Source: Xylogone sp. PMI_703 (taxonomy: Eukaryota; Ascomycota; Leotiomycetes). Taken from it: a stretch of DNA of 64,000 nt. The position numbers and the translations under genes are program-made. How positions within the stretch are numbered: position 1 is the stretch's first letter; each line of letters begins with the position of its first letter. The notes beneath the pieces were generated by a model. It was not told the origin of the DNA. It saw only the letters and a program-made list of their open reading frames with translations, and searched no databases. This document shows, one piece after another, positions 23,001-36,102 of the stretch. The stretch lies in the NCBI GenBank assembly GCA_021399445.1, contig JAJTUQ010000011.1:124001-188000 (forward strand), written 5' to 3'.

Positions 23001-24365
23001 AATCAATTTCCGTGAGTTCCTGAAACACCGGTTACCGCTTTCCCGTCACGACTTGCTTGTCATAATCGGTGTAGGGGCATGATCAACTTATATCAATTAC
23101 TCCCCCTTAACAAAGCCATTAGATCAGATGTGGGCACACGGAATGCACCTCGTTTACACCTCTGTACAGGGGTGAAATTGGTGAGTTGCCGGGTAATTCG
23201 GCCATCCGCATTACAAGGCTATTTTATTGTGGCAAAGGGGCAAAATGCAATTACATTAAACCCTTGCTCGCTGACGACATGGATTCACAAACAAATTAAT
23301 CCTGTTGCCAGTAGATGTGAATCAATAACGGCAACTCGAGACGAGATCAGCTTAATAGTAACAGCAGCGGTTTCCGTCTTATTAGCTCAAGGACTTCAGA
23401 TATGGGTCATAGGGAGCGGGCACAGCAACCATGAGTGTAAATGAACTCGGCTTCTTAACCGTGGATGGCCACTTCATTTTAGGGCCATCAACTTATCGGG
23501 ATGCCTTAAAAGGCTTGCTGCTTCTCTGTTTGCAATAGATATAATGTTAACTTGTGAAATATTTTGTTACCGCTCCATCGTCTATTCTACGTGGCATTGG
23601 GCAATATCAATGCAAGAGAAATCTACTAGCATGGTTGAAAGATCATAGCGGAAGGACCTTGAGGCTCCGAACTTTCGTTGATAAGCACTAAAGTTCCATG
23701 TCGGGGCATCTACCCATGCCAAAATCAATAATAGAACCACGACGATATCCAGGAGCTACTTTGCGAAGGGTTGTTACTGAGGTTGTTAGCAGCTAGTCAG
23801 TCTTGACTAGTATGGGAGGACTAGCGAGTAGTCGTGGTTATTACGCCCTTGCTGGCCGCACGACCACCAATAGTAGCCCGCTCGTCTCGAGTTACTCAGT
23901 ATAACTTAGCTACCTGATTTATTACTAGATCTTCTATCTCGTCACGACTTACTACCCGGTTAAGGCTTGTAGCTTGACTACTCGCGTAGCTCATAATCAC
24001 TTTCAGAAATCTGGAAATGCGTCAGATTTGTTCATCAAAGATCCTTAAATCAAATTGTGTAGTTGCAGTTTGCTAAGCTCGTGGGAACTTTGCATATAAG
24101 TGGAGAGTAGATTTCCTTCCTCCGGATGATAAAGTCGATCAATCTTTCCCATCCGTGATATCTCTTGAATCAGAAAGTTCTCTTGCGAATCATTCTGTTT
24201 AAATTCAGTCAAACCAGCTCGTCTCAAGGCATTGTTTCCTAACCAGTTTGAATTACAGTTATACCCCCAATAAAAGCTAGACCAGGCCATTAACATGAGG
24301 TAAGTATGACATAAATCTGCATCTTTAGAGGTGATGCTGACATTCTACTGAGAAGTGCTCTCAAG
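20052..24365. other. 4.3-kb intergenic stretch
   Basis: The first part is the 5' flank of the zinc-cluster gene. Frames at 22016-22370 and 23079-23444 and a minus-strand frame at 24045-24296 have no recognisable motif or convincing splicing. Several short palindromic stretches lie at about 22870-22940, and GACTAG/TAGTC-rich sequence lies at about 23790-23960. No gene is claimed. Confidence 0.4.
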
Positions 24366-24958
24366 ATGCAGTCTATCCTGTGGTTATTTACAATTATTGC
24401 ACTCGGCATGTCATCTCCTACGAGAAGAGAATATCATTACCGGAATTGCAACAAGGAAATTCAGCGATTGAATCACTCCACCCCCATCACATGGAACGAA
24501 GTTCCAATTGGAACAAACGCACTTGACAGCTTTGCGACTCCTGGGACTCTCCATTCGGTCTCTAGCGGTCATCATTTTTTTCAGTCTGGGTGGCATCTCA
24601 CCAACAAGAACGGCGGTAGCTGGGAGTATATTCCACGCAACGACACTACATCTGGTACTCAGACAGACTTGACTAAGAGACAATCCAACATTAATTATCA
24701 TGAAGTTAATTTTATAATGATGGACGGCAACACAGCGGTCACCCTCCCTACTTATGCCATGCCGGACACACATTGGAAACGGTCTCTTTAATAACATCTG
24801 GTGCGGAAGCTCAAGCTACTGGCCTTAGGTGGCAGATCTTTAACAGCCGATTTACCTCCCTTAACTTTTATCAAAACTCGAATTTCGTGACTTCCTCGGT
24901 TGATCTGATTGGCGACCTTACGGATATATTCTTCAACGCACTGGAATTATTTGAGTGA
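24366..24958 (+). pseudogene. unknown secreted protein with a frameshift
   Basis: ATG at 24366 opens a frame with a clear secretion signal (MQSILWLFTIIALGMSS) and a 141-residue product with possible N-glycosylation sites (NHS, NDT). A stop follows at 24789-24791. A second frame, shifted by one base at about 24771, continues with protein-like sequence to a stop at 24956-24958. Together they would make about 195 residues. No intron with normal borders joins them, so a one-base indel is the simplest explanation; a sequencing error is possible. I do not recognise the family. Confidence 0.5.
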
Positions 24959-26019
24959 GGGGATTTAGACTACGGAACAGATCTTGGTTTTTGGTGTGGA
25001 TGTAGTGGAGTAGAGATCATAAGTCAGATAATGTCAAGGCTGTCATCCTTAGTCTCAATACGATTCTCCTGTGGGACTGTTACGAAATTCTTCACTTCTC
25101 AGACAATATTATTTAGTAGGTTGCGTGAAGGAGATTTAACTACAGAACAAGTGAATTCTAGAGTTTTTGAATCTGCTCGAATTTTCAAGAATTGAGTTCT
25201 ACTTATTATGAAGTCAAGATTAGCTCTATACATTCTTTGTAGTCAATAAGATAACTGCTTTATAACCACCTCTTACTATTTACATTATCTCATTATTCTT
25301 ATAATCATTTTTTAATTATGTGGAATTGCGTAGGGAACGTGGTCAAGAGTTAAATTGAATCACTCCCTAACTCAAGGGCTACGAGGTAAAAAGGGTGCAA
25401 TTATGGAGGGGTGTTGCAGGAGCCGAAATGCAGTTTTGAAGAGAGTAATTATTATACGACGAGACGGCTTCTACCCCACTGCTTGCAGTACATGATTATA
25501 GCTATAAAATGTAAGGTTTCTGGAGTTTAGGGGATAGAGATAAAACTGTCTTTTAGTTTTACTTCTTAAATATATCACCAACCTCTCACCATCGGCTTTA
25601 CAGTTACTCTAACCAGCTACCTACCTACTAGCCTATATCTGCTGCCTATCCAGCCTTCCTTCACTCTGCGTAAACCTACCCCGACAAATTCTAACTAGAA
25701 TTACTTATACTAGATACTTAAACACCTTCTTAGTTACTAATGCCATAATGGTAGAAATCTGATACGATTAAATATTTGAATTAGTGTCGGTTCACTCGGA
25801 ATGGCCGTAAAGGCTCCCAATATATATGGATTAATTACGTGTGTTGATGCATGGTATATTATCTAGGGATCCCCTCAGACCCCATCGGCCGAATTGGCCG
25901 AATTTAGCGTTGTTGCCTTAGGTGTCAATGGACAAGGGGGGTCAGAACACCAAAAGTAAACAATTGATCCAAATGTAAACAATGACTTCAATTTTATTAC
26001 TATTACATAGAAATTCAAT
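24959..26019. other. intergenic, 5' flank of the piggyBac relic
   Basis: No gene seen. ATCCCCTCAG at about 25869 resembles the reverse complement of the GAGGGGATA segment at about 27890. This could be a worn terminal repeat of the piggyBac element, but no flanking TTAA was found. Confidence 0.35.
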
Positions 26020-27789
26020 ATGGCTGCTACTTTAGATGTTGTTCCGGATTCTACAGATTCTGGAACCCTAAGACCTAATTTTGCACCTATTGCAGAAATT
26101 GGAAGTGTCTTTAATCCACTGATTTGCCCTGAATTTGCGCACCAAATTAACCTTCCTTCACATGTTAAGCCTAATGACCCTTTGGGTATATTTACGCTTT
26201 TCTTTTCGCGTCCTGTGGTTCAAAAATTGGTGGAAACTACTAATAAAAACTATCAAACGGCATGGGAGAAAGGCACAGTCAAAAAATCCTCTTTACAATG
26301 GAGACCTTTAACTGTGGAGGAGTTTTACTTATATTTTGGAATTCGAATGACCATGAGCCTCACTCAGCTCACTCAGCTCAAATATTACTGGAACACAGAC
26401 CATAGAAAGCCTTGTGGCCTCAATCCTACTATTACATCTCGTATGAGCAGGCACAGGTTTGAGGCAATTACTCATTGGTTTCGAATTACACCTGAAACAT
26501 CACATACTTCTGTCTTTCAGAAGGTAAATGTATATCCTTTAGTAATTTGTGTACGAAGTGACTTATTCTGCTTTCTAGCTTGAGCCCTTGAATGCACATC
26601 TCCAAGCTGTTTCCCGACAATTATGGCTCCCTGGTCGAGACTTGCTGTTGACGAGTGTATGGAAAGGTTTAGAGGTAGATCTTTTGACACGCTCAAGATC
26701 CCTAGCAAACCAATTCCTGAAGGCTATAAAATGTGGGTTATTGCTGAGAAAGACTACTTTTTGAGTTCGTTATGGCACTCCAAAGGAGCGGGAAAAGGCC
26801 CTCATTTTCCTCCCGAATATCAAGTGCCAAGGGGCTTAAATCCTACTGCTACAGTAGTACCATATTTAGTACGAAAAGTGCAGAGATCTCCAGATCCAGG
26901 CTCTGAATATTGTCCTTTGGCTGGATAATTTGTTTATGAGCATAAAGCTAACAACTTACCTCCGAAACTTTCAAATTGGTTGTACAGGTACAGCTAGGTC
27001 AAATTCAGGCATTTGGAAAGGCTTAGTCAAAATGAAGCAAGATGATAAAAAGCAAGATTCAATTCCTTGGGGAGCAGCTTATGAAGCTCCTACAACAGAC
27101 GGGAAGGTTAATATGATGGCGTGGAAAGACAATACCCTGGTCCTTATGCTCAGTTCTACACACAATATAAGTGATGGAGCTGTGATTAGGACTCGCAAAA
27201 GACCACCCAAAACATCTACATCTGCAAAAACAGTACTGAAGGTCTTTGGAGATCAACCTAAAAAGGAATTACCTATTCCTGTAGTCATTGATCTATATAA
27301 CCACCTCATGAACGCAGTTGATTTAAGTGATCAATTGAGATCTTACAGCTCTGGAACACGTGTTATTCGACGAGGAGGCTGGCAAGCTTTATATCACTTC
27401 CTATCCATACAGCCTTAGTTAATTGCTAGCTCCTTTCCAAGTATGGTGGCGGTAAATTCAAGGATCCTGTGGCATTTCGGGAGGCTTTAATTGAAGCTCT
27501 ATTTCAAATTGCTGAGAAGACACAGGGCAAAAGGAAAAGGCCTGGATCACAGCAAATATCGCCACAAATCCAACGTCCAGTACCTTCCTCAGAGCATCGA
27601 TTACAACACCTAGGAAAAGATAGAGAATGCCGGATGTGTTCCTCCAGAGCCAAAAAAAGAAAGATATTAGCTATAGCCAATCAGAATGCTCGACGCAAAC
27701 GTTCGAGCTATGGCTGTTCAACGTGTGGAGCACACCTTTGCAAAGAAGGGCCTTGTTTTGATAGGTTTCATGCTATACTTAATATATAA
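26020..27789 (+). pseudogene. piggyBac-like transposase (DDE_Tnp_1_7), broken
   Basis: The N-terminal part (26020-26523) joins through a 55-nt intron (26524-26578) to LAVDECMERFRGRSF with the first catalytic aspartate, then PIPEGYKMWVIAEKDYF. A frame change near 26908 precedes VLWLDNLFMSIK, which carries the second catalytic aspartate. NHLMNAVDLSDQLRSY follows, and a second break falls near 27415. The C-terminus (27469-27789) has the cysteine-rich tail typical of piggyBac enzymes (CRMCSS, CSTCGAHLC, CFDRFH). All domains are present, but at least two frameshifts prevent a full protein. Confidence 0.85.
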
Positions 27790-27935
27790 TTCTCTTGTTT
27801 TCAAGTAGGGCAAAAATTGCAGGATATTATTGGTTGATATCCTTGCCATATAAATTGATGCCTGGCGGGCGTAAGTGAATGGTGCCCGAGGGGATACAAG
27901 GTTATTTGCCGCAGTGGTGAGATTCAAATGTGGTT

Positions 27936-28005
27936 AGCTGGTAGATAAATATGTAGCACTAGTGCCCATTTAGGCTTAGCAGGGCGGAATAGAACTTCTT
28001 CATCC
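27936..28005 (+). repeat. 60-bp fragment of the LINE 3' end
   Basis: GCACTAGTGCCC, TTTAGGCTTAGC and CGGAATAGAACTTC occur here on the plus strand and on the minus strand at about 31752-31810, the 3' end of the LINE. It reads as a strongly 5'-truncated second copy. Confidence 0.6.
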
Positions 28006-28483
28006 ATCGGGCGACAAGACCTACTCTGCACCTCCTCGTGGTGTCGCCTGGGAACCTGTTCTTTGGGGGAAGAGCAGAGCCAAGGAGAGAGGCATCTAGT
28101 TGACCATGAAGGTTGCCAATCTACACCATCTTTCGCCGTGCGTTCGCACAGGTGAGAATTTTCTCTACGAGTCTTGATACTCATACGAGCCCAACAAAGC
28201 AGAAGGGGATGTAAGGGGATGTAAGGAAGAGGAATGCGCAAAGAGGATGGCGCTGTGCGTTTATACGTGTTTCTGAGGCTTTGTCCCCCAGGGTTTCCCT
28301 TAGTTCGTGTCCTCGAAGACACGGCGAATGCGCACGTCTTTTGGACAATACCCTGCCTTTCCCATGTAAGCTGCTAGGGAACAACGCCTGCATCTATGTA
28401 TTTACCAAGTCTTTGACCTCTGCTTCCAAGAGCTCGCTCCTGGCGTCATATCTTCGATTTGAGCAACTCAGACGTTAAATAGT
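28006..28483. other. intergenic, possible LINE/SINE tail region
   Basis: No gene seen. It runs directly into the simple repeat at 28484, so it may be the 3' part of a retroposon, but no diagnostic domain is present. Confidence 0.3.
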
Positions 28484-28593
<110 letters not shown>

Positions 28594-28696
28594 TCATATT
28601 ATCCTTATATGATATGGGTTTATTTGATATCATATTAGTTGTTAAGAATCTACTCATATATGGTAATACCACACTACTTTACACACTTGTCAACAG

Positions 28697-30591
28697 CTAC
28701 TCATGATCTTCCTTGATAATATCTGCTGCCCTCTCAGCCACTGCATAAACAGTGGAAATAATGTTTCCACTAAGTTGAAACGGAATGACACTAGCATCCA
28801 CAACGCGAAGTCCCTTAACGCCTTTGACACGTAATCTCTCGTCCACTACTTTTCCCATAGTGCAAGTGCCTAGATTATGATTAAAGATACTAATCTGGTT
28901 GCGAACGAATGCCTTGGCCTGATCGAAGTCCGTTAGGTCAACATCCACTGGTGGGCTGACCCTTCTACCAATCTTTGCGCTAACGTGCGTGGATTGAGTG
29001 AACACACGATCTGCGAACATGAGGCCAGCTGCAATAATATCAACGTCGGCAGGATGGGTGAGAAGGCCCAGGTCAATCTCCGGTGATGCTTGATCGCCGT
29101 ACATTTTGGAGCCCTGGATATGCGTACTCCCACGAGAAACAGGATACATTGCGCTGATAAGGATAGAGTAGGAGCCGTTATGGCCGTATGGAACGCCTAT
29201 AAGTTTACTTTGGTCATTGTAACCGACCTTAATATTGAAAGTTGCTGGTACGCCAATAAATTGGATATTTGATGATCTAGGATCATCAAGGCGAGTAACG
29301 TGATATCTCGATGTCTCAGTATCTAAGGAGTTCTCAATACTAGCAATTGTTTTTTTGAGAACTTCACTCGACACCTGTGAAGCATAAGGAATGAAACCCG
29401 TAAGACCTATGTTTCCTGCAAGGAACCCATCTTGCGTTGTCATTGACTTTTCCAAATGCTTTTGAAATAGCGCAGGATCTTGGAAAAGGGAGTCGAGTGT
29501 GACATTTTCTTCCCCAACAAGCTCGTATGTGAGAACGGTCATGGGATGTTCCTGCAAATTCTCTCCAACAAACAGATTTGGCACTAGGCATTCCACCCCT
29601 GCGTTTTGTAACACTTCCTTATGTCCGATTCCCGACAATTCGAGAAGGCGTGGACTTTGAATAGTGCTGGTGGACAGTATGATTTCCTTTTTAGCAAACA
29701 CCCTATAGAGTTTATTTCCATGCCAAAATTCCACTCCTCTAGCAATTGGTTGCTCGGCTTTAGATAACAGAATTCTAGAAGCTGTGGCCTCGGTTAGGAC
29801 TTTTAAGTTTGATCGCTCGAGTGCGGGTGCGAGGTGTCCAGTAGCTGCATAACTTCTTGAAACATTCCCTGGGTGACGATCTATAGTACTTAAGTACTCA
29901 AAAAATCCTAGATGATCGCCATCATATGGATCTTTTGGACGCGAAAGGCCAGAAATCTCATCGAAAGCTTTAATAAGCGAATCCTCGAATGGAAAAGTGG
30001 TTGGAGGGAAGGACACCTGAATAGGCCCCGAGTCTCCGTGGGAGCTTGGATTGAGCACAAAGTGGTCCGGTCTCTCCTTTTCTGAAGGATGACGGTGAAA
30101 TGCCTCATGCTTGCGATAGTATGGCTTTAGATCTTTCCATGACCATCCCTTGTTAGTTTCCCCCCACGAGTCGATATCTGAGGCTGATGGAGTGATATAG
30201 GTCATGAAGTTGACACCACTAGAACCTCCAAGTAGTTTTCCACGAACGACATGGTGTACTTTATTGTTGTTGCTGGTCTACGGGATATCGATTCACGTCA
30301 GATTGCAATCTGTGCCACCTTAACGGAGCCACCTACTTGGGGTACAGTTTTGTAAATCCAATCATACTCGGGATTGTGTAGAATCGTACTTATTCCTCCT
30401 ACCCCTTCCACATTGTGGTCACCAAGTCTTGACTTGCCAGCCTCAATAACGCCGACGCGAACATTGGAATACTCTGTCAGTCGTGAGGCTAATACTAGTC
30501 CAGACGTACCTCCTCCGACAATTATGTAGTCGAACGAGGTTGTCTCATCAGTGAACTCAGATAGGTCGCACAACACTGGTGTATTAATCAT
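28697..30591 (-). CDS. GMC oxidoreductase (FAD-dependent alcohol/sugar oxidase type)
   Basis: Exons 30337-30591 and 28697-30277 (59-nt intron, GTAGGT donor, CGTAG acceptor) join in phase 0 to 611 residues, normal for glucose-methanol-choline oxidoreductases. DYIIVGGGTSGL (residues 21-32) is the ADP-binding fold. GKLLGGSSGVNFMTY just after the splice is the first GMC signature, and STIQSPRLLELSGIG is the second. At the C-terminus HNLGTCTMG carries catalytic His552, and SGNIISTVYA supplies Asn590 at the second active-site position. No secretion signal is visible, so the enzyme is probably intracellular. Such enzymes oxidise alcohols and often tailor secondary metabolites; the substrate here is unknown. 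The gene appears intact although it is surrounded by retroposon remains. Confidence 0.92.
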
Positions 30592-31734
30592 AACTGATGA
30601 CTATGTTACAGGCAAGAACGTATTAAAGAATCGGTTTCCGTCGAAGCTCAACAGACAATAAGTAGAAAAGATTCGTCAATTATATGATATGGCTGTCATA
30701 TATAGAAGTTCAAGCATCTAGGTTGCAGGTGCAAGCTAATTAGATTCATTCGCGTATATACTATTCCGTTATCTCCGTTGAAGCCTCCATCCTAGCCGAC
30801 TAATGCATAGGTAAGCTGACCTGGTCCCAAACAGTCGGTGAAAGATTACTATTCGAGCTGTTCTTTTACCCTAACTTTGAGGGAGCAAAACTGTACAAAG
30901 TGGGAATACTTAAGGTATGTGTTCAAAACGATTGTAAATGTTGATTACGCTGGCAAGTTATCAGAAACTCCAGGAGGAAGATTGATATTGAAAGTGAGGA
31001 GCCGTTCCTTACAGAACTTACATTAGCTATAGATTCACTTTGGAAGCCTAACTCGATATCACGTGGGGGATTTGCACCAGGGTAGTTGTCATTCAAATCG
31101 CCTGGCTCCTGCCTAGCAAGTACACACAATTTGTTTGCATATCAATGCCCTTGTTACTTACTAGAGAACATTACCCTGTTAGCATCGCCGAACGCGGCCA
31201 AACCTAGTGAGCTTTGTTAAGAAACCGAATGCTGGAAGTCAAACTTCAAGCGAAAATTAAGGTTCATTCAATCTTGTATAGGAACTCCTACAAAATTGGT
31301 GAGTGACCAATCCGCTTGCTCCAACTACAAGAACGCGACAAAGGGAGGCCTTGTAAGCGAGAAGCCGGCGATTAGCGCATTGAGGTGAAATCTATCCTTA
31401 ACACATCTGGTATCTGGACCAACTATTCCGCTTAGAGCAATAAGCAATCTACATAAGGTACATGAGCCTAACTTCTTCCTTTAACAGTAGACGGCTAGGA
31501 CATGCAGTAGTGCGGCGCCTTACAACACTAACGCAGAGACTAGGTGCCTGCCAACACCAAGTCTGCATAACGAACAATCCACCACTCGCAGGTGGCTTCC
31601 TAAATAGATTAGTGGGAGTTTCTTCCTTGCTGATAGTGATGATGAGTTCCATTTTCATTCCGAAAGCGGGCCATTGAAACAGATAGTTTGGAGACTGCGA
31701 TACTTATCATGTTTAGCAATTTGCAGTCTAAAAT
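30592..31734. other. intergenic with dispersed repeat motifs
   Basis: 5' flank of the GMC gene. Stretches at 31421-31480 and 31575-31607 recur near 4132-4182 and 3815-3845, in the opposite relative order. No gene seen. Confidence 0.4.
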
Positions 31735-34700
31735 TAATGATGATGATGATGATGAAGTTCTATTCCGCGCGGCTAAGCCTAAAAGGGCACTAGTACTACG
31801 TTTCTATCTAATACAATTCCATACAAATAACTCCTCCCTCGCGCCAGCCCATACTATGCGTTCTCGTGTCTCGTTATTAGTTACCAGTCTATATATATTC
31901 TACTTCGTCGGTTTCCCGCACATTTTGTGTGTTGATAGGTGTGCTTGGAGGCCTTTCTCCAGTCGTACAACGTCCTATTTTCGGTGGTTGAATCGAAGGC
32001 CTATCCGTACGGGTCGTAAGGTATGTTATCGGGGTTGTGGTGTTAATCTTGGCTATGTTTCCTCCTGTGTGCTTCCGGCTTTTGGTTCGTAGTTCAGACG
32101 CCTTGTGGCTATCGCATATTCGATCGTTGCATTCACCATTGCTATATCGGGGCTCCAATTCTTCTCGCCTTCCGCCTTCCCACCTAAGTGGTATGTCAAA
32201 TTCCCGGCTTTCTCTCCTGCCTTTTGCATCATTGGTCGCCTCTGTGATTCCCACTGTATACACCTAAATAAGAAATGCTCTGTTGTTTCTTTCGCTTGCC
32301 CACATGCGCATATCTCTGTGCTGTTGCCTTAATCCTGAACAGGTGACTGTTCAGCCTGTTCTTCCCTGTACGTAGCTGTGCCAGAATTCTTGCTTGCCTC
32401 TTGTTGAGCTTGTCGTACAGCGTTCGGGTATGCTTTCCCGGTAGTGCCTTGTCTAATCTTCTCGACTACTCTCCTACTTCTTTGGGTATGCGTCTGGCCT
32501 TCCTTGCCCTGAGGGCTTTATTTGTCGTGGTCGATTTAGCTTGGTATGTGTCGGTTTTTGGTTTCTTTCCATCTATTGTAGCCTCCCAAGCTTGTCCCCT
32601 GGCTTCCTCTGTCAAGTTGAATTCCTTCTCCTTCGGGACCCACACCACCTTAACCTTCACTTTCATCCCTTCTAGCTTCCTTGTAACTTCGTAAATTTGG
32701 TTAATGCTACTCTGGCCTGATTGTTGCCGTGGTCGTTGTATTACTTGGGTTACTGCCAGATTACTAGTGAAGATTGTTACGCTTTTAGTTGCATGGCTGA
32801 GGTCGATCTCCTGCGCTGCCCTGGCAGCTGCTATCAACTCTGCAGTGTACGGGTTTTGCTCTGCTCTTGCTCCTAACGTAGTATCTAATTACTGGGTCTC
32901 TGATCGAGATATACTGGTTAGTATAGCTAGTCATGCTTCCCATGCCTACTAGTTCTTTCCTGGCTGATGCCTTTACTGCTATTAGTACTCCATGTCTGTG
33001 TTTGATCTCTTTATCCACTTCCTCTGGGTCTGTGATAACCTTTATTCGGGTCTCCCAGGGAGCAATGATGTACGGTTGGATAATTTCCATCCTGTCTACT
33101 GGTATCTTCTGGCAGGTTTTAGCTATCTTTTGCAGTGGAGATGTAAACCTGGCACATTCCTTGGTAGATATTCTGGCTAGCGGATGAGTTTGCGGTAGTG
33201 TTCGTGTTTGTACCCAGAATACTGTTGCTTTCCTTACGTGTCGGTCCTCTATAGTGTGTAGACTGGCTTCCGCTTCGGCCACTGCTGTAGCTACTGTACG
33301 GAATACCCCAATAATTGCTTGGGCTCCTACTTTTTGCGGTCTGTTCAGCATAGCTGCTTCTTTGCCAGTACACCTGTGCATCCACACCACTGACGCATAG
33401 TCGATTGCAGGTGTCACAGTTGCGATAAATAGTTTTCTTGCGGTTGGTGTCGATATGGCTTGTAGCCTCCTTAGTGCCATAGCTGCTTTCAAGCCTTTGG
33501 TTGCCGCTCTGGAGATATGTTCTTCGAATCGGAGCTCCGTGTCCAGTATCACTCCCAGCAATTTGGCACTTTCCTTGGGCTCGATTTCCGCTCCTTTTAT
33601 GTTGTATGGTTGTGTGCTGGTCTTTGCCTTATTCCTGGTAAAGTGAATCAAAGTTGTCTTGTCTGGCTCGAATGTAGCTCCGCTACACTTCTCCCACCGT
33701 ATAGCCTTCTGGATTATCTCTTCGATTCCAGGTCTGTTCGCTTCTGCCGACTCTCCTACTACCCATGCCGAATAGTCGTCTACAAACGCTATAGATCCTC
33801 CTTTAGAGCTCAGTTTATGCTGTACTAGGTCGGCATTAAAGAACAGGAAGAGGATTGGGGATAATGGTGACCCTTGCGGTAACCCAGCCTGTGGTAATTC
33901 TTGCGTTTCCGACACTGTGCCGTTAACCATTATAGTTGCGGTTCTATTAGAGCAAAAGGCATCGATCCACTTAACTATGTATTGTGGTATTCCACGCGTT
34001 TTAAGCCTTTTAAGTAGCCTATCCTTGTATACTCCGTTATACGCTCCCTTCACGTCAGAGCTGATAAGGCTCAGTACCCTCCTTCCCCTCCACGCGTCAT
34101 ATATGTGTTCCTGTAGCAATACTAGCGCTTGCTCAGTAGACCGTTGTTTTCTAGCCCCAAAGTGGTTCGTAGGCAACAACCCCCAGTGTTCTGTCGCGTA
34201 CGATAACCTCTCTGCTACTACTGCTTCTAAGATCTTCCCAAGTGTTGGTAACAGTGAAATAGGCCTCCACGCTTTGGCTACTGTGTAGTCTCCCTTCCCT
34301 GGCTTCTTCAGAGGTATGATCTTTGCGTTTCTCCACTGTCTGGGCAACTCTCCTTCCCGTAAGGATGTCTGGAACAAGTGCGTGATAGTATTTTTAGCTA
34401 CTAGCCATATTTGCTTCCATACTATGGCCTGTATACCGTCCTCTCCTGGTGCTTTCCATGAGTTCATGTCGAATACCTTCCTTTCTACTTCTTCTACCGA
34501 TATTTGAGGCATTTTCACTGCTTGCCGGTCCATTTTCTCCGTTTCTTCCTCAATTTCCTCGGGTAGTGCGGGAAAAAATGTGGCTAGTAATTCAGTTGAC
34601 TGTTCTACTGTCCCTTGTGTTGTTGTACCGTCTTTCTTCCTTAGTTGGGGGATTTTGTCGAAGGCCGTGTTGTTATCCATGTCTAAGAACTTGGCTATTT

Positions 34701-35660
34701 GCCATATATTCTTACTTTCTGTCAGGAAGGTATCCCAGTGTGCCTTCTTCTGCCTATTGATTGCTTCGTGGTATTCTTTTGCAGCGTCTTTAGCTCGCTT
34801 TTCTAGCTCTGGGAGTGTCCTCCCTCTTCTCCTTTGTGATCTAGCTTGATTCCTCCAGTAAGTATACAATTTCCTTAGTTGTGTCAAGTCGGCTGTCCAC
34901 CACCGTTTTGCGTACGGTGACGGCCTAGCTTTCGGCGTCAAGCTCTGAATTGCTTCCATAACCACTTCCATGAGTTTGTCGGTCTGTTGTTGGACGCTGC
35001 CCGCTAGTGGTTTGTCTTGCAGTTTCTCCTTGACTCTCTCTCTTATCTTATTCCACGGTGCTTCCTTCATTAACAGTCTCTCTGTTTGTGTTACTTCTGG
35101 GGTTTCCATGTCTATAATTGTCTCTATAGCACGGTGATCTGACCCGTGTTCAGTATCGTGGATGTCACACTTAACCATGTTTCTGGTTATCTCGCTGGAT
35201 GCCAGTACTAAATCAATTGTAGACTCTTGGTCCCCTCGTTGCCATGTTCTAATTCCTCTCGGTAATAGGCTTTGTAAGCCGTGTTCGTTCATTAGTTCAA
35301 TGATCGGGTCGGCCTCTCCTTGTCTTGCTAGTGCTATGTTGTCGCCTCCCCATAGTTGATCGTGCCTGTTGAAGTCCCCTATGACTACTGTCTCTACTAC
35401 TTCACCGGCTTTTTCCTGTGCTACCTGAATCGCTTTCTGTATCTCTTTGATTCCCCTGTCTAGCGCTTCTTTGTTTGCTGGCTCTATATATACTGCTATA
35501 ATCAGGACCTTACAGGTTTGTAGTTGGATGATTACCGCTGTGATGTCTGGTGATTTTGTCGGGATTTGTTCTAGGTCAATATCGCTCCTAACCCACAGCA
35601 TACTGCGGATTTTCCATCTCCCTTCGTTCCGCAGCAGTATCGAGCTGAGGAATCACAATA
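31735..35660 (-). mobile_element. Tad1-like LINE, 5' truncated, (CAT)n tail
   Basis: Read on the minus strand: endonuclease part, reverse transcriptase, RNase H region, a C-terminal cysteine motif, a short 3' UTR, and a tail of CAT repeats at 31735-31754. The N-terminal part of the endonuclease and any ORF1 are absent, so the copy is 5' truncated near 35600-35660, as is usual for LINEs. No target duplication was identified. Confidence 0.85.
32100..35601 (-). pseudogene. LINE ORF2: endonuclease-reverse transcriptase-RNase H
   Basis: A 938-codon open frame (32785-35601) begins inside the apurinic-type endonuclease: VIGDFNRHDQLWGG, STIDLVLASS and GSDHRAIE are its catalytic blocks. The reverse transcriptase follows with AWRPISLLPTLGKILE, AGLPQGSPLSPILF and the active-site AFVDDY. 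Near 32830 the frame changes; the RNase H region continues as NPYTAELIAAARAAQE in another frame, and a further change leads to the C-terminal CACGQAKETTEHFLFRC zinc-knuckle-like motif near 32240-32310. The frameshifts and the missing endonuclease N-terminus make the copy inactive. The reverse transcriptase domain itself is uninterrupted. Confidence 0.88.
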
Positions 35661-36102
35661 CCATCAGCGAGCATGCAGGCGGAAGCAGTCTGCACCATCC
35701 GATCAGAACAAGAACGTCCTTCATCGTTCGTACCTGTGCTAACCTTCAGTCGAAGATTGGCATGTAAAGATCGGTCCGGAAACAACTACTCCGATTCCTG
35801 AGCCGGTGTCCGATTCCAATCCGCTAAACTAAATGATTGGCCCTCGCCTTGCACTGTTCCCTGGTGTATGATCTGGTGGTCATGGCACTACATCTCAAGA
35901 TCAGGCATCGAGCCCGTTTCTTAGCATTATATGACCCTACGCTCATGTGCATGTTTCTTACGATGACGAGAACGACAGGGACCAGGGAACGGGAGAAGTG
36001 GAAGCAGGCTGGCTTAGGGAGGCTTGGCGCTGCGAGCTCCAGGGAGGAAAAGGCTGCGAAGAGGAAGACAGGCGGGGCAAAAGGCTAGAAGATGTAAAGA
36101 GG
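35661..36102. other. intergenic, no gene seen
   Basis: An open frame at 35837-36088 has a lysine/arginine-rich low-complexity end and no domain. It is not called as a gene. Confidence 0.35.

Noticed and set aside
23079..23444. 121-codon open frame
   Set aside because: No recognisable domain, no signal sequence, no supporting splice sites. Left as intergenic.
24045..24296. 83-codon minus-strand frame divergent from the secreted-protein gene
   Set aside because: Composition is somewhat protein-like, but there are no motifs and the only possible intron is far too short.
25869..27900. Possible piggyBac terminal repeats (ATCCCCTCRG)
   Set aside because: The similarity is about 10 bp and the expected flanking TTAA is missing on both sides.
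31688..34849. Many plus-strand open frames over the LINE
   Set aside because: They are antisense shadows of the minus-strand reverse transcriptase gene.
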